This document shows, in pieces, positions 8,566-17,179 of a DNA stretch of 64,000 nucleotides. Source of the stretch: Micromonospora sp. FIMYZ51. GTDB taxonomy: Bacteria > Actinomycetota > Actinomycetes > Mycobacteriales > Micromonosporaceae. Numbering within the stretch: position 1 is the stretch's first letter; every line of letters starts with the position of its first letter. The notes beneath the pieces are model-generated. The model made no database searches. It saw nothing but the letters and a program-made list of their open reading frames with translations, and was not told the DNA's origin. A program made the position numbers and the translations under genes. The stretch covers positions 5,769,501 to 5,833,500 of the forward strand of contig NZ_CP134706.1 of NCBI RefSeq assembly GCF_038246755.1, written 5' to 3'.

Positions 8566-9645
8566 TCAGCGTGGCCGTCGGGCGGCTCTCTCGACTTCTC
8601 GCAGGACGAGTCCGAGGGTTTGTGAGCGGCGGTCTGCTGGTAGCGCGGTCCAGGCTCGTCGGGCGTAGGCCAGTCCGGCGGTTCGGTCGCCGGCCTTGGT
8701 CATCATGAGTGCGCGGTGAAGTTCGATGTGCGTGGCGAAGCGGGTAAGCGACGGTGGTCGGAGGCGGTCGGCGTCGGTCTGGGCTTGTTCGCCAGCGCGG
8801 GTGATGCCAAGGCGGGCGTAGAGCATGGATCGAAAGGTGGCCATGCGCCAGGCCGGTACGGCGGCGTCGGAGATCTCGTTGTCGGGCGAGGCGGTCTGGT
8901 CGAAGACTCGTTGGGCTTCCTGGTCGGCGGCGATGGCTGCGGTGGTATCGCCTCGCCCGGCGGCGACGTGCGCGCGGGCCATCAGCGCTTGAAGGCGACC
9001 GAGTGACGGGCGGCCGGACAGAGCGAGTGCTTCGTCGGCATAGCGCTGGGCGACGGGAAGTGCGGCACCCTCGTAGGCCAGGGCGATGGCGGCCCGACCG
9101 CGTACCCAAACTCGGACGGCGAGGTCGTCGGAGCGGTCGGCGGCGATGCGGGCGGTGTCGTACCAGCCGACGGCCTCAGTTGGGTCCTTTGTGGTTTTGC
9201 CGTAGGTGGTGAGGGCACGGGCGGCGGTGGCCCACATGGTGGGGTTGTCGAGTTGTTGTTGCATGACCACGAGGTCGTTGGCGAGCCTGGTTTGCAGGCA
9301 GTCCGCGCCGATCTCCATGTAGTCGCGGCCGTACTGGTCGACGCGGTCACGCCACCGATCGGGGCTGTCGCGATGTCCGGCGAGGGCGGCGGTGAAACCG
9401 CTCCGGATCAGCTCGTTGGCCGCGATCGGGCCGATGGTGGCAGCAGCTAGCAGGTCTCTGCGTCTCACGTCGGCTTCTCCCAACGCTCGCGCATAGGCGA
9501 GCACGATGTCCGGCGTCGCGGTCCGGCGTCCCGCTTCGACGTTGCTCAGGTGCGAGGCCGAGTAGCAGGTGCGCGCCGCGATAGCGGCAAGCGTTACGCC
9601 AGCCTCAACGCGAGCGTGCCTCAATTGCGCACCGAGGTCATCCAT
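8566..9645 (-). CDS. XRE-family regulator with TPR-like C-terminal region
   Basis: A helix-turn-helix of the Cro/CI type fills residues 5-60 (LRHARVEAGVTLAAIAART, SASHLSNVEAGRRTATPDIV). The remaining 300 residues are helical, with repeats resembling tetratricopeptide units (TAARALTTYGKT, LSGRPSLGRLQALMARAHVA). Such proteins usually sense a ligand or partner through the repeat domain and bind DNA as dimers. The ATG start has AGGGG five nt upstream. The gene is divergent from a second XRE-TPR regulator across about 110 bp and is followed by an interrupted companion gene. Confidence 0.82.
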   Translation of the reverse strand: MDDLGAQLRHARVEAGVTLAAIAARTCYSASHLSNVEAGRRTATPDIVLAYARALGEADVRRRDLLAAATIGPIAANELIRSGFTAALAGHRDSPDRWRDRVDQYGRDYMEIGADCLQTRLANDLVVMQQQLDNPTMWATAARALTTYGKTTKDPTEAVGWYDTARIAADRSDDLAVRVWVRGRAAIALAYEGAALPVAQRYADEALALSGRPSLGRLQALMARAHVAAGRGDTTAAIAADQEAQRVFDQTASPDNEISDAAVPAWRMATFRSMLYARLGITRAGEQAQTDADRLRPPSLTRFATHIELHRALMMTKAGDRTAGLAYARRAWTALPADRRSQTLGLVLREVERAARRPR

Positions 9646-9756
9646 CCGAGCCCCTGTGAAAGGTCTTGAAAGCATCGAGATACTTCCGAGCGTAGTCGCG
9701 CGATTACCAGAGTAGATCCCGTACGAGGCAGGGCCGGAAGCACTGCGGAGGTAGGG

Positions 9757-9918
9757 ATGAGCGACAGCGGTTCCCGCGACAGCATTGGCGAGCGGGTGCA
9801 AGAAGCGGAACGGGAAGCAGCCAAGCAGCGGCTTCTTGCGCAGGCTGAGGCGGAGCGGGTTCCGGTTGAGGAGACGACTCGGGCGGTGCCGGATCGACGG
9901 TGGCGTCGTGACCGGTGA
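9757..9918 (+). CDS. Small charged protein upstream of and overlapping the XRE gene (53 aa)
   Basis: ATG preceded by a strong GGAGG site opens a 53-codon ORF (starts MSDSGSRDSIGERVQEAERE) that is rich in Glu, Arg and Ala and predicted helical, like a short coiled coil. Its TGA lies 8 nt inside the next coding region, an 11-nt overlap with the GTG start of the XRE regulator. The strong ribosome site here and the poor one at the regulator GTG suggest translational coupling. No known domain. Confidence 0.55.
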   Translation: MSDSGSRDSIGERVQEAEREAAKQRLLAQAEAERVPVEETTRAVPDRRWRRDR

Positions 9919-11089
9919 CCGGGTGCCGATCGGTCGGCGGGTGGCGTATCTGCGGGCGCGGCGGCGGTTGTCGCAGCAGACGCTTGCCGACCGGTTGGGC
10001 AAGTCGAAGAGTTGGGTCGACAAGGTCGAGCGTGGGGTTCGCCGCCTGGAGCGGGTGTCGACGATCCGGGAGATCGCTACCGTGCTGCGGGTCGACGCGG
10101 CGACGCTGCTCGGTCGGGACGCCCAGCCCGCCGACGCGGCCGAGCGGGACGAGGACGTGGCGTCGATCCGGGCGGCGTTGTCGGCGTACGAGGAGGTGCG
10201 TGACCGGCCGGCGCCGGTGCTGCCGGTCGATCGGGTGGCCCGGCACGTCGCGTACGCCTGGACGGCATTTCAGCATGCTCGGTATCCGCAGGTGGTGGAG
10301 CTGCTACCGAGCCTGCTGGGCGGCGTGCAGCGCACCTACGCCCGGGAACCGGCGGCTGGCCGGGCAGCGGTGGTGGAGGCGCATCGGTTGACCGCAGCGC
10401 TGCTGATGAAGCTGGACGAGGCGGATCTGGCCTGGCTGGCTGCCGATCGGGCGATGTCTGCCGCTGCCGGTGATCCGGTGTTGGTGGCATGCGCGGCGGT
10501 GCAGCTTGGGCAGGTGTTGCGGGGCTCGGCGCGGGCGCGGTCGGTGCTGCTGGCTGCCGCGTACCGGATTGCTCCGCCGGATCTTGCGGGTGGCTGCCCG
10601 CCGGAGTTGGCGCTCTGTGGGGCGCTGCTGGTGCAGGCGGCGTTGGTCGCGGCCCGGTCCGGTGCCGAACGCGCGAGCGGCGAGTTGCTGGACGAGGCTG
10701 CGGAGTTGGCGGCCCGGGTGGGTGACGGGCTCGATTTTCATCGGACGGCGTTCGGGCCGACGGCGGTCGAGTTGGCCCGGTGTGCCGCTGCGGTGGAGTT
10801 GGCTGACGGGCCGGCAGCGGTCGCCCGGCACCGACAGGCGATCCGGCGGGACGGGTGGCGGTTGCTGCCGGTCGAACACCGGGCGGCGCACCTGATCGAC
10901 GCCGCCCGCGCCTACCTTCAGGCCGACGATCCGGCCAACGCGGCGCGGGTCCTGCTCGCTGCGCAGCGGCTGGCACCGTACGAGGTACGCCGCCGGCCGT
11001 CCGGGCGGAACGTCCTCGCCCAGGTGGCTCGGGACCCGAAGGCCCCGGCGGCGGTCGCCGAGCTGGCGCTCAGTCTCGGGTTGGTGTGA
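9908..11089 (+). CDS. XRE-family regulator with TPR-like C-terminal region
   Basis: A 393-residue protein. HTH is at about residues 10-65 (VAYLRARRRLSQQTLADRLG, KSKSWVDKVERGVRRLERVS), with a linker rich in Asp/Glu, then a helical repeat domain of about 280 residues. The protein is built like the divergent gene to its left but is not a close copy. GTG is chosen because it overlaps the preceding 53-codon ORF and leaves a normal HTH N-terminus. It overlaps the following minus-strand gene by 20 bp at the 3' end. Target and signal unknown. Confidence 0.8.
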   Translation: MTGDRVPIGRRVAYLRARRRLSQQTLADRLGKSKSWVDKVERGVRRLERVSTIREIATVLRVDAATLLGRDAQPADAAERDEDVASIRAALSAYEEVRDRPAPVLPVDRVARHVAYAWTAFQHARYPQVVELLPSLLGGVQRTYAREPAAGRAAVVEAHRLTAALLMKLDEADLAWLAADRAMSAAAGDPVLVACAAVQLGQVLRGSARARSVLLAAAYRIAPPDLAGGCPPELALCGALLVQAALVAARSGAERASGELLDEAAELAARVGDGLDFHRTAFGPTAVELARCAAAVELADGPAAVARHRQAIRRDGWRLLPVEHRAAHLIDAARAYLQADDPANAARVLLAAQRLAPYEVRRRPSGRNVLAQVARDPKAPAAVAELALSLGLV

Positions 11090-11324
11090 CGGGTGCCCGG
11101 CCCTGGTTGCGCAGGTTGCGGAACAACCACCAGACGCCCTGATGAATCAGTACGCCGACGCCGGTGTTGAGGAGCGCGAACCCGGTCGCGATGAGCAGTC
11201 TCGGCTCCACGCCAAGCGTGCTGGTGGCCACGAGCAGGGCGGGCCAGCCGATGGCGGTCACCGCGAGGGCGGAGCGCCACCAACGACCGAACACCAGGCC
11301 GAACAGGATCAGCGTCGGAATCAT
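11070..11324 (-). CDS. Small two-helix membrane protein (84 aa)
   Basis: ATG with GGGAGG upstream starts an 84-residue protein with hydrophobic stretches IPTLILFGLVFG, ALAVTAIGWPALLVATS and LLIATGFALLNTGVGVLIHQ, and a basic C-terminal tail FRNLRNQGRAPVTPTRD. This is typical of small actinobacterial inner-membrane proteins. Its 3' end overlaps the convergent XRE gene by 20 bp. Function unknown. Confidence 0.65.
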   Translation of the reverse strand: MIPTLILFGLVFGRWWRSALAVTAIGWPALLVATSTLGVEPRLLIATGFALLNTGVGVLIHQGVWWLFRNLRNQGRAPVTPTRD

Positions 11325-11380
11325 CGCAGCCTCCCTCCCGCACCCAACCTTATGCCGGTAGTCGATGGAAGGGTGACCCA

Positions 11381-11426
11381 ATCTTGGTACGAAAACGCCC
11401 CTGGAGGGGCACTTTCGTACCAAGAT
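11381..11426. repeat. Palindromic element, family A copy 2 (14-bp perfect arms)
   Basis: Arms ATCTTGGTACGAAA and TTTCGTACCAAGAT are perfect complements around an 18-nt centre containing GCCCC/GGGGC. The element shares its core and spacing with 3223-3276, and the single arm difference (TAC for TCC) is compensated on the other side. It lies 21 bp past the stop of the sugar dehydrogenase gene, consistent with a terminator role. Confidence 0.85.
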
Positions 11427-11446
11427 CTACCGCGCTTCGGGTCGGG

Positions 11447-12994
11447 TCAGGCCGGTTGGCAGGGGGTGTTGTTGAGGCGGAAGTCGGTCGGGCGGTTGTT
11501 GGTGCCGGAGTAGGTCGCCTGGAAGCCGAAGCTGGCCGTGCCGTTTGTGGGCAGGTTGCCGTTCCAGGCCACGTTGCGGGCGGTCACGTTCTGGCCGGAC
11601 TGGGTGACCTGGGCGTTCCATGCGCCGGTGACCTGCTGGTTGCCGGTGAACGACCAGGTGAGCGTCCAACTGGTCAGGGCGGCTCCCCGGTTGGTGACGC
11701 GGACCTCGGCGGTGAAGCCGTTGTTCCACTGGTTGACCGTCCAGTTGACCGTGCAGGCGCCGGGGCCGGTCGTGGGCGCCGGGGTGGTCGGCGGCGGCGT
11801 CGGGGTCGGGCTGGACGTCGGGGGCGGGGTCGGGGTGGGCGACTGCGTGCTGCCGTCGCGGGGCGGGAAGCGCAGGATGCGGTCGTCGGTGGCCGCCGGG
11901 TTGCCCCGGCCGTCACGGTTGCTTGTGGTCACCCAGAGCCAGCCGTCCGGGCCGTACTCCACTGTGCGCAGCCGTCCGTAGCTGCCGAGCAGTTCGGCGG
12001 TGGGGGTGCCGACGCCACCGGAACCGGTAAGCGGCACGTTCCACAGGCGGTTGCCGCGCAGGCTGGCCACGAAGAGGCGATTGCCGGCGATGGTGGCGCC
12101 GCTTGGCGACGCCTCGGCCGGGGTCCAGACCAGCAGCGGGTCACGGAAGCGAGGGTCACCGGCACGTCCCTCGACCGTGGGCCAGCCGTAGTTGCCGCCC
12201 GCGACGATCAGGTTGATCTCGTCCCAGGTGTTCTGGCCGAACTCGGTGGCGTACAGCCGGCCCTGGGCGTCCCAGGCCAGGCCCTGTACGTGCCGGTGGC
12301 CGAGGCTGTAGACCGGCGAGCCGGCGATCGGGTTGCCCGGCGGGACCGTGCCGTCCGGCCGGATCCGCAGGATCTTGCCGTTGCGGCTCTGCGGGTCCTG
12401 GGCGGTGGCGGTCTGGCCGGCATCGCCGACGCCGACGTAGAGCAGCCCGTCGGGTCCAAAGGCGATTCGTCCGCCGTTGTGGATCGCGGCGCGGGCCAAC
12501 CCGGTGAGGATGGGCTCCTGGTTCTGCGGAGCGGTGAGCCGGAAGCGGGCGATCCGGTTGTCGGTCGCGGTGGTGAAGTAGACGTAGATCCAGCCGTCCT
12601 GCGCGTAGCTCGGTGAGACGGCGAGGCCGAGCAGGCCACCTTCGCTTGTCGCGGTCACGCCGGCGATCTGGGCCACCGGCTCGGGCGACTGCCCGGGGCG
12701 TACCCGCACCACCTGGCCGGTGGGACGCTGGGCGACCAGGGCGCTGCCGTCGGGCAGGAAGTCCATCCCCCACGGCACCTGGAGCCCGGTGGCGACGGTC
12801 TCCGGCCGGGTGAAGTCGAAGTCACCGACGGCGAGTGCGCCGGGTGGCCCGCCGGCTGCGGCACCCGGTGCCGGGTCGCCGACGGCGGGTGGGCCTTCGG
12901 TGCTCGGTGCCGCGCCGGCCAGCCCGCCGACACCGACGCCGCCGGCCAGCAGCCCGGCGGCGAGTGCGGCACCGACCGCGAGTCGGATCTTCAT
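11447..12994 (-). CDS. Secreted glucose/sorbosone dehydrogenase-like protein with CBM2
   Basis: A 515-residue exported protein. Residues 1-28 are a Sec signal peptide ending near LAGAAP. Residues about 60-380 are a six-bladed propeller of the glucose/sorbosone dehydrogenase family ([52 protein letters not shown]), which in characterised members uses PQQ and calcium to oxidise sugars. A Pro/Thr linker (about 385-420) leads to a C-terminal family 2 carbohydrate-binding module ([20 protein letters not shown] to the final NNTPCQPA, with its two cysteines). It should act outside the cell on or near cellulose or chitin. A GGAGGTG site lies 4 nt before the ATG. Confidence 0.88.
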   Translation of the reverse strand: MKIRLAVGAALAAGLLAGGVGVGGLAGAAPSTEGPPAVGDPAPGAAAGGPPGALAVGDFDFTRPETVATGLQVPWGMDFLPDGSALVAQRPTGQVVRVRPGQSPEPVAQIAGVTATSEGGLLGLAVSPSYAQDGWIYVYFTTATDNRIARFRLTAPQNQEPILTGLARAAIHNGGRIAFGPDGLLYVGVGDAGQTATAQDPQSRNGKILRIRPDGTVPPGNPIAGSPVYSLGHRHVQGLAWDAQGRLYATEFGQNTWDEINLIVAGGNYGWPTVEGRAGDPRFRDPLLVWTPAEASPSGATIAGNRLFVASLRGNRLWNVPLTGSGGVGTPTAELLGSYGRLRTVEYGPDGWLWVTTSNRDGRGNPAATDDRILRFPPRDGSTQSPTPTPPPTSSPTPTPPPTTPAPTTGPGACTVNWTVNQWNNGFTAEVRVTNRGAALTSWTLTWSFTGNQQVTGAWNAQVTQSGQNVTARNVAWNGNLPTNGTASFGFQATYSGTNNRPTDFRLNNTPCQPA

Positions 12995-13215
12995 GCCACC
13001 TCCTTACATATCGACAATTTTGAATAGAATACGTCGAACCTGCGTCGGGCGCCCGGCGGGCGACATCGAGTGGCGCGAGAGGCTCGGCACGGGCGACGCG
13101 GCCGACCCGATCGTCACCCAGCGCCACCGGGCCACCTGCCCCGTGTTATTCTCCGACGTCGATCTCCGCAGCGCGGACCCGGATCGGGTCGTTTGTCGCA
13201 AAGGACGCCTGCCCG

Positions 13216-14424
13216 ATGCCGGCCTTGCCCAACCTGAGCGTGCCGCCACCGGTCGGACCGGCGCTGCCGGGCTGGTCGACGCCCGAGACAGTCGAGCGTC
13301 CGGCCGCCAGTGCGTTGGCGTTCATCTTCACCCGATTACCGGCGCTGCTGCGGCTCACCTGCGGCCTGGCCAGCGCGGTGGTGTCGCTCGCCGTGCGTAC
13401 GCCGCCGGTGCGGACCGAGTTGCTGGTGCCGGCGGTGGCGGTGCTTACCGCGTGGTCGGTCTGGTACGCGCTACGTGCCTGGCGACACGGCATCGGCGCG
13501 GCACTGATCGCCGGGGACGTGGCGCTGACCACCGCCGCCTGTCTGGCGATCCCGGTCCTGGTCGCGCCCGAGGTGCTGCCCGGCGAGGCCAGCTGGATCG
13601 CGGTACTCGCCAGCACCACCGTGATCAACGCGCAGGCGACCGCACCGGCGCGCTTGTCGATCCCGGCGGGCCTGCTGGTCACCGTCGGGTACGTGATCGG
13701 CGCCCACGCGGCCGGCGACAGCACCGAGGCCAGCGCCCACGCGGCGACCCTGCTCGGACAGATCGGCTGCACGGCACTGCTGAGCACGGTGATGCGGCGG
13801 CGCATCGCCCGGGCCGACACCGCCTTCCTGGCCAACCAGCGAGCCAACCGGGAGGCGCTGATCGCGCGTACCGCCCGCGAGGCGGAACGGCAGCAGAACC
13901 GCGACCTGCACGACACCGTCCTGGCCACGCTCACCATGGTCGGGCAGGGCGCGGTCGCCGGCCCGTCCGTGGCGCTGCGCGAGCGCTGCGCCGCCGATCT
14001 GCGTACCCTCGCCGCGTTGGCCGAGGCCCGGTCGACGCCGGGTACGTCCCGGGTGGACGAACGGCTGCGGGCGGTGCTGAAGCGCCTGCCCGGCCTGCCC
14101 GTCAACGCCGACCTGCCGCCGTGCACGGTGCCACCGCCGGTCGCCGAGGCGATCGCCGAGAGCACCCACGCCGCCCTGGCCAACGTGGCGCTGCACGCGC
14201 CCGGCGCGGCGACCCGGCTACGCCTGCGGCAACTCGCCGGCACCGTCTCGGTCGAGGTGATCGACGACGGTCCCGGCTTCGACCCGGCCACCGTCCCCGC
14301 CCACCGGTACGGCCTACGCGAGGCGGTACGCGGTCGGATGGCGACTGTCGACGGGCGGGCCGACATCGACTCCGCGCCCGGTCGCGGCACCCGGATCCGG
14401 CTGGAGTGGTCCGATGTCGGCTGA
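13216..14424 (+). CDS. Membrane sensor histidine kinase (NarL/DesK type)
   Basis: A 402-residue protein with four to five hydrophobic segments between residues 50 and 190, then a HisKA_3 dimerisation helix with the phospho-accepting histidine in NRDLHDTVLATLTMV (about 235), and an HATPase domain with the N-box region AESTHAALANVALHAPG, G1 box DDGPGFDP and G2 box GRGTRIRLEW. It should autophosphorylate and pass phosphate to the LuxR-type regulator two genes downstream. Its stop overlaps the next gene by 11 bp. The sensed signal is unknown. Confidence 0.85.
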   Translation: MPALPNLSVPPPVGPALPGWSTPETVERPAASALAFIFTRLPALLRLTCGLASAVVSLAVRTPPVRTELLVPAVAVLTAWSVWYALRAWRHGIGAALIAGDVALTTAACLAIPVLVAPEVLPGEASWIAVLASTTVINAQATAPARLSIPAGLLVTVGYVIGAHAAGDSTEASAHAATLLGQIGCTALLSTVMRRRIARADTAFLANQRANREALIARTAREAERQQNRDLHDTVLATLTMVGQGAVAGPSVALRERCAADLRTLAALAEARSTPGTSRVDERLRAVLKRLPGLPVNADLPPCTVPPPVAEAIAESTHAALANVALHAPGAATRLRLRQLAGTVSVEVIDDGPGFDPATVPAHRYGLREAVRGRMATVDGRADIDSAPGRGTRIRLEWSDVG

Positions 14425-15709
14425 CCCGGGCCTCGCCGGCCAGACGCAGAGCCTGCCGGCACCGCGTACCCCCGAACTGGTCCTGGCGACCCGGGCGGGC
14501 CGGGCGGCCGCTGCGGTGGTCCGCATCTCCGACCGGGGCGCCCGGATCGTGGTGGTGACCATCGCGCTGGTCTGGCACCTGGCCATCGGGCTGCCCGCGG
14601 TGCTGGCCAACCGGGCGGAGTTGACCCTGCCGCAGGTCGTGATCGGCGGCTGGCTGCTGGTGGCGGTGCTCGGGGTGATCGCCGGCGGCCGGCTGCTGCG
14701 TGACGCTCCGCTACCCGCACCACCGCTGGCCGCGCTCCTGCTCACCGTGGACGTGGTGGTCTTCGCCGCGGTGGGCCGGTCCCAGCTGTTCGGCCCAGCC
14801 AACTGGGTGTGGGGCGGGCTCGCCTGGTTCTTCGTGGTGGTTATCTGGCGACAGCCGGTGCGCTGGATCTTCGCCCTGCTGGCCGCCCACGCCTGCACCG
14901 GGATCACCGCCGTGGTGTGTTACGGCGCCATCGCGGCTGCCGACCTGGCCCGCGCCACGATGGCGCTGTACGGCACGTCCTCGTTGCCGGCGGCCGTCTT
15001 CGCCGGGGCCGCCACCCTCGCGGCGCTCTCCCGGGACCGGGCCGCCACCGCCGCCACCACGAACACGATGGTGGCCGAACGCGAGGCCGCCGAGCGGGCC
15101 CGGCGGGACCGGCACGAGCGGTTGGCACTGGTCAGCGCAGCCGCCGGAGAGGTACTGACGGAGCTGGCGCAGGGACGGGCCGAGCCGACCGACCCGCAGG
15201 TGCAGCGACGCTGCGCCCATGCCGCCGCCCGGCTACGCCGGCTGATCGCGGAATCCGACGATGTGCCTCATCCTCTGCTGCACGAGTTGCGGGCCGCCGC
15301 CGATCTGGCCGAGCGCAACGGTTTGCGGATCGACCTGGTCACCATCGGCAACCCGCCGCCGTTGCCGGTGCGGATCCGCCGGAAGCTGACCGACCCGCTC
15401 ATCGCCGTGCTCGCCGACGCGCGGGACTGGGCCCGGCTGACCGTCGTCTCCAGCTCGGACGAGGTGGAGGTCGGTCTGGTCACCCCCGACGACGGTCGGG
15501 CCCCCACCGACGGCGGTCCGGCCGCCCCGGACGGCGTTCCGGTAGCCGCCGACGGCGGTCCGGCCACCGTCAGTGGCGGTCTGGTGACCTTCGCTGCGGC
15601 GGGCCACGATGCCAATGGGCCTCCATCGGCGCATGGTGAGGGACAGGTCGAGCACCTCTACGAACGGGACGGGAAGATCACATGGACGCAGACGCGCTGG
15701 CACCGGTGA
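14414..15709 (+). CDS. Membrane protein resembling a histidine kinase without a clear ATPase domain
   Basis: A 431-residue protein with about five membrane segments (VVVTIALVWHLAIGLPAV, VVIGGWLLVAVLGVIAG, AALLLTVDVVVFAAV and others), then a long helix RDRHERLALVSAAAGEVLTE where a kinase would carry its dimerisation helix. A domain of about 150 residues follows in which I cannot find N, G1 or G2 boxes. The tail has DGG-P repeats (about 355-390). It overlaps both neighbours (11 bp upstream, 28 bp downstream), so it is made with the true kinase and the regulator. It may be a pseudokinase co-sensor; that is inference. Confidence 0.7.
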   Translation: MSADPGLAGQTQSLPAPRTPELVLATRAGRAAAAVVRISDRGARIVVVTIALVWHLAIGLPAVLANRAELTLPQVVIGGWLLVAVLGVIAGGRLLRDAPLPAPPLAALLLTVDVVVFAAVGRSQLFGPANWVWGGLAWFFVVVIWRQPVRWIFALLAAHACTGITAVVCYGAIAAADLARATMALYGTSSLPAAVFAGAATLAALSRDRAATAATTNTMVAEREAAERARRDRHERLALVSAAAGEVLTELAQGRAEPTDPQVQRRCAHAAARLRRLIAESDDVPHPLLHELRAAADLAERNGLRIDLVTIGNPPPLPVRIRRKLTDPLIAVLADARDWARLTVVSSSDEVEVGLVTPDDGRAPTDGGPAAPDGVPVAADGGPATVSGGLVTFAAAGHDANGPPSAHGEGQVEHLYERDGKITWTQTRWHR

Positions 15710-16395
15710 CGCCGGAGCGGCCCGTCGGCGTGGCGATCGTGGACGACCACCCGGTGGTCATCGACGGGGTACGCGCCTGGCTGGCCACCGAGCCGCGGCT
15801 GACCGTACTGGCCACCGGTGACGATCCCGACGAGGTGCTGCGAGCCGCCCCCACCGCCGACGTCATCCTGCTCGATCTCCGGCTGCGCGGCCGGCTCGTG
15901 CTGGACAAACTGGCCGAGCTCAGCGCCGCCGGCCGGCGGGTGGTGGTCTACTCGGAACACTCCGACCCGCCGACGATGCTCGCCGCCCTGGATGCCGGGG
16001 CGGTGGCCTTCCTCGCCAAGCACGAGGGACGGGAACACTGCGTGGCGACGGTCCTGGACGCGGCGGCCGACCGCCCGTACGTGGCGCCCGCGTTGGCCGG
16101 CGCGATGGTCGGCGACTCACGGCCGGACCGGCCGGTGCTCTCCGACAAGGAACGCCAGGCCCTGCTGCTGTGGTTCCAGTCGATGTCGAAGGCGTCGGTG
16201 GCCCGCCGGATGCGGATCAGCGAACACACGGTCAAGCAGTACGTCGACCGGGCGAGGATCAAATACAGCCGGGTGGGCAGGCCGGCGGCGACGAAGGCGG
16301 CGTTGCTCGCGCGGGCGATCGAGGACGGGCTCATCCGACCGGAGGAGATCGGCATCTACCGGTCGCACGCGGCGACCGATTGGCCGACCCCCTAA
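15682..16395 (+). CDS. LuxR/NarL-type response regulator
   Basis: A receiver domain spans residues 15-130, with acidic pocket VDDHP, phospho-acceptor aspartate in VILLDLRL, the conserved Ser in VVYSEH and Lys in AFLAKHEG. A C-terminal LuxR-type HTH follows (LSDKERQALLLWFQSMSKASVARRM, then the recognition helix SEHTVKQYVDRARIKYS). It is the output of the three-gene operon and overlaps the preceding coding region by 28 bp. The HTH-flanking GRPAATKAALLARAIEDGLI is typical of actinobacterial regulators of this group. Confidence 0.88.
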   Translation: MDADALAPVTPERPVGVAIVDDHPVVIDGVRAWLATEPRLTVLATGDDPDEVLRAAPTADVILLDLRLRGRLVLDKLAELSAAGRRVVVYSEHSDPPTMLAALDAGAVAFLAKHEGREHCVATVLDAAADRPYVAPALAGAMVGDSRPDRPVLSDKERQALLLWFQSMSKASVARRMRISEHTVKQYVDRARIKYSRVGRPAATKAALLARAIEDGLIRPEEIGIYRSHAATDWPTP

Positions 16396-16464
16396 CAGGC
16401 GTCATGACACCGCCGCCGGACCTGGGCGAGGCTCGTCCACAGCTGCCGTCTGCACCGGAGGTCC

Positions 16465-17172
16465 ATGACGATGCACGATGACGCGTCCCCCTTCTTCATC
16501 ACACCGCATCGGTTCGATGTGGAGGACGACGGCACCGGCCCACTGTTCGACCGGCGGCACGAGTTGGTGCCGGAGAACGGTGAGCAGGTGCTCGGGCGCC
16601 ACCGCCTGGAGGTGGCGGGCTACCTGCTCGGCCCGACCGAGACCTGGCTGCGGTGGACGCTGCCGGCTCCGGTCACCCTCACCGTCACCGACCGTCGGAT
16701 GGTCTACATCGGCACCGGCTCGCAGCTGGCCCTCGTCGATGCCGGACACCGTCGAGGGCGGCGGATGCCGGCGCTGGTGAGCGGGCAGATCCGCTGGCAG
16801 TGGCCGTCCCGGCTGGAGTCGGTGCCGGCCACCGAACAGACGCCCGCACGGCTGCTCGTGGTCTGCGACGCACTGCGTACCATCCAGCAGCCCGCGCTCG
16901 CGCTGATCGGCCCGGGGACCCAGATCACCGAGCTGGGCCAGCGGATCCGCCGGGCGGTGGCCACGTTCCGGCTGACCCGGCCCGAACTGGTGGACCTCTC
17001 CCCGCCCGAGCGGGACGCGCTGTCCCGGCTCGCCCGCGTCGCGCCGCGTCCCGGCCAGGCGCGGGTGGTTCTGCCCGGCTCGCTGCCGGTCGAGTTCCAT
17101 TCCCGGGACGACTACTACCGGCCACGGCACGCCGACCAGATTCCGTACGGCGCGGCGTCGGGGCAGCGGTAG
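16465..17172 (+). CDS. Hypothetical protein (235 aa), possible PH-like fold
   Basis: ATG with GGAGG close upstream. The 235-residue soluble protein has no signal peptide or membrane segment. The segment TLTVTDRRMVYIGTGSQLALVD resembles the turn-and-strand pattern of PH-like domains in bacterial membrane-associated proteins, but this is weak. A second region (ALALIGPGTQITELGQRIRRAVATFRL) looks helical. It follows the response regulator by 69 bp on the same strand and may belong to the operon. Function unknown. Confidence 0.55.
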   Translation: MTMHDDASPFFITPHRFDVEDDGTGPLFDRRHELVPENGEQVLGRHRLEVAGYLLGPTETWLRWTLPAPVTLTVTDRRMVYIGTGSQLALVDAGHRRGRRMPALVSGQIRWQWPSRLESVPATEQTPARLLVVCDALRTIQQPALALIGPGTQITELGQRIRRAVATFRLTRPELVDLSPPERDALSRLARVAPRPGQARVVLPGSLPVEFHSRDDYYRPRHADQIPYGAASGQR

Positions 17173-17179
17173 CCGCCGG

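Noticed and set aside
7997..9109. A 370-residue basic protein on the minus strand across the XRE gene
   Set aside because: It is a shadow frame: Arg/Pro/Gly/Ser-rich composition with no domain, overlapping better-supported frames.
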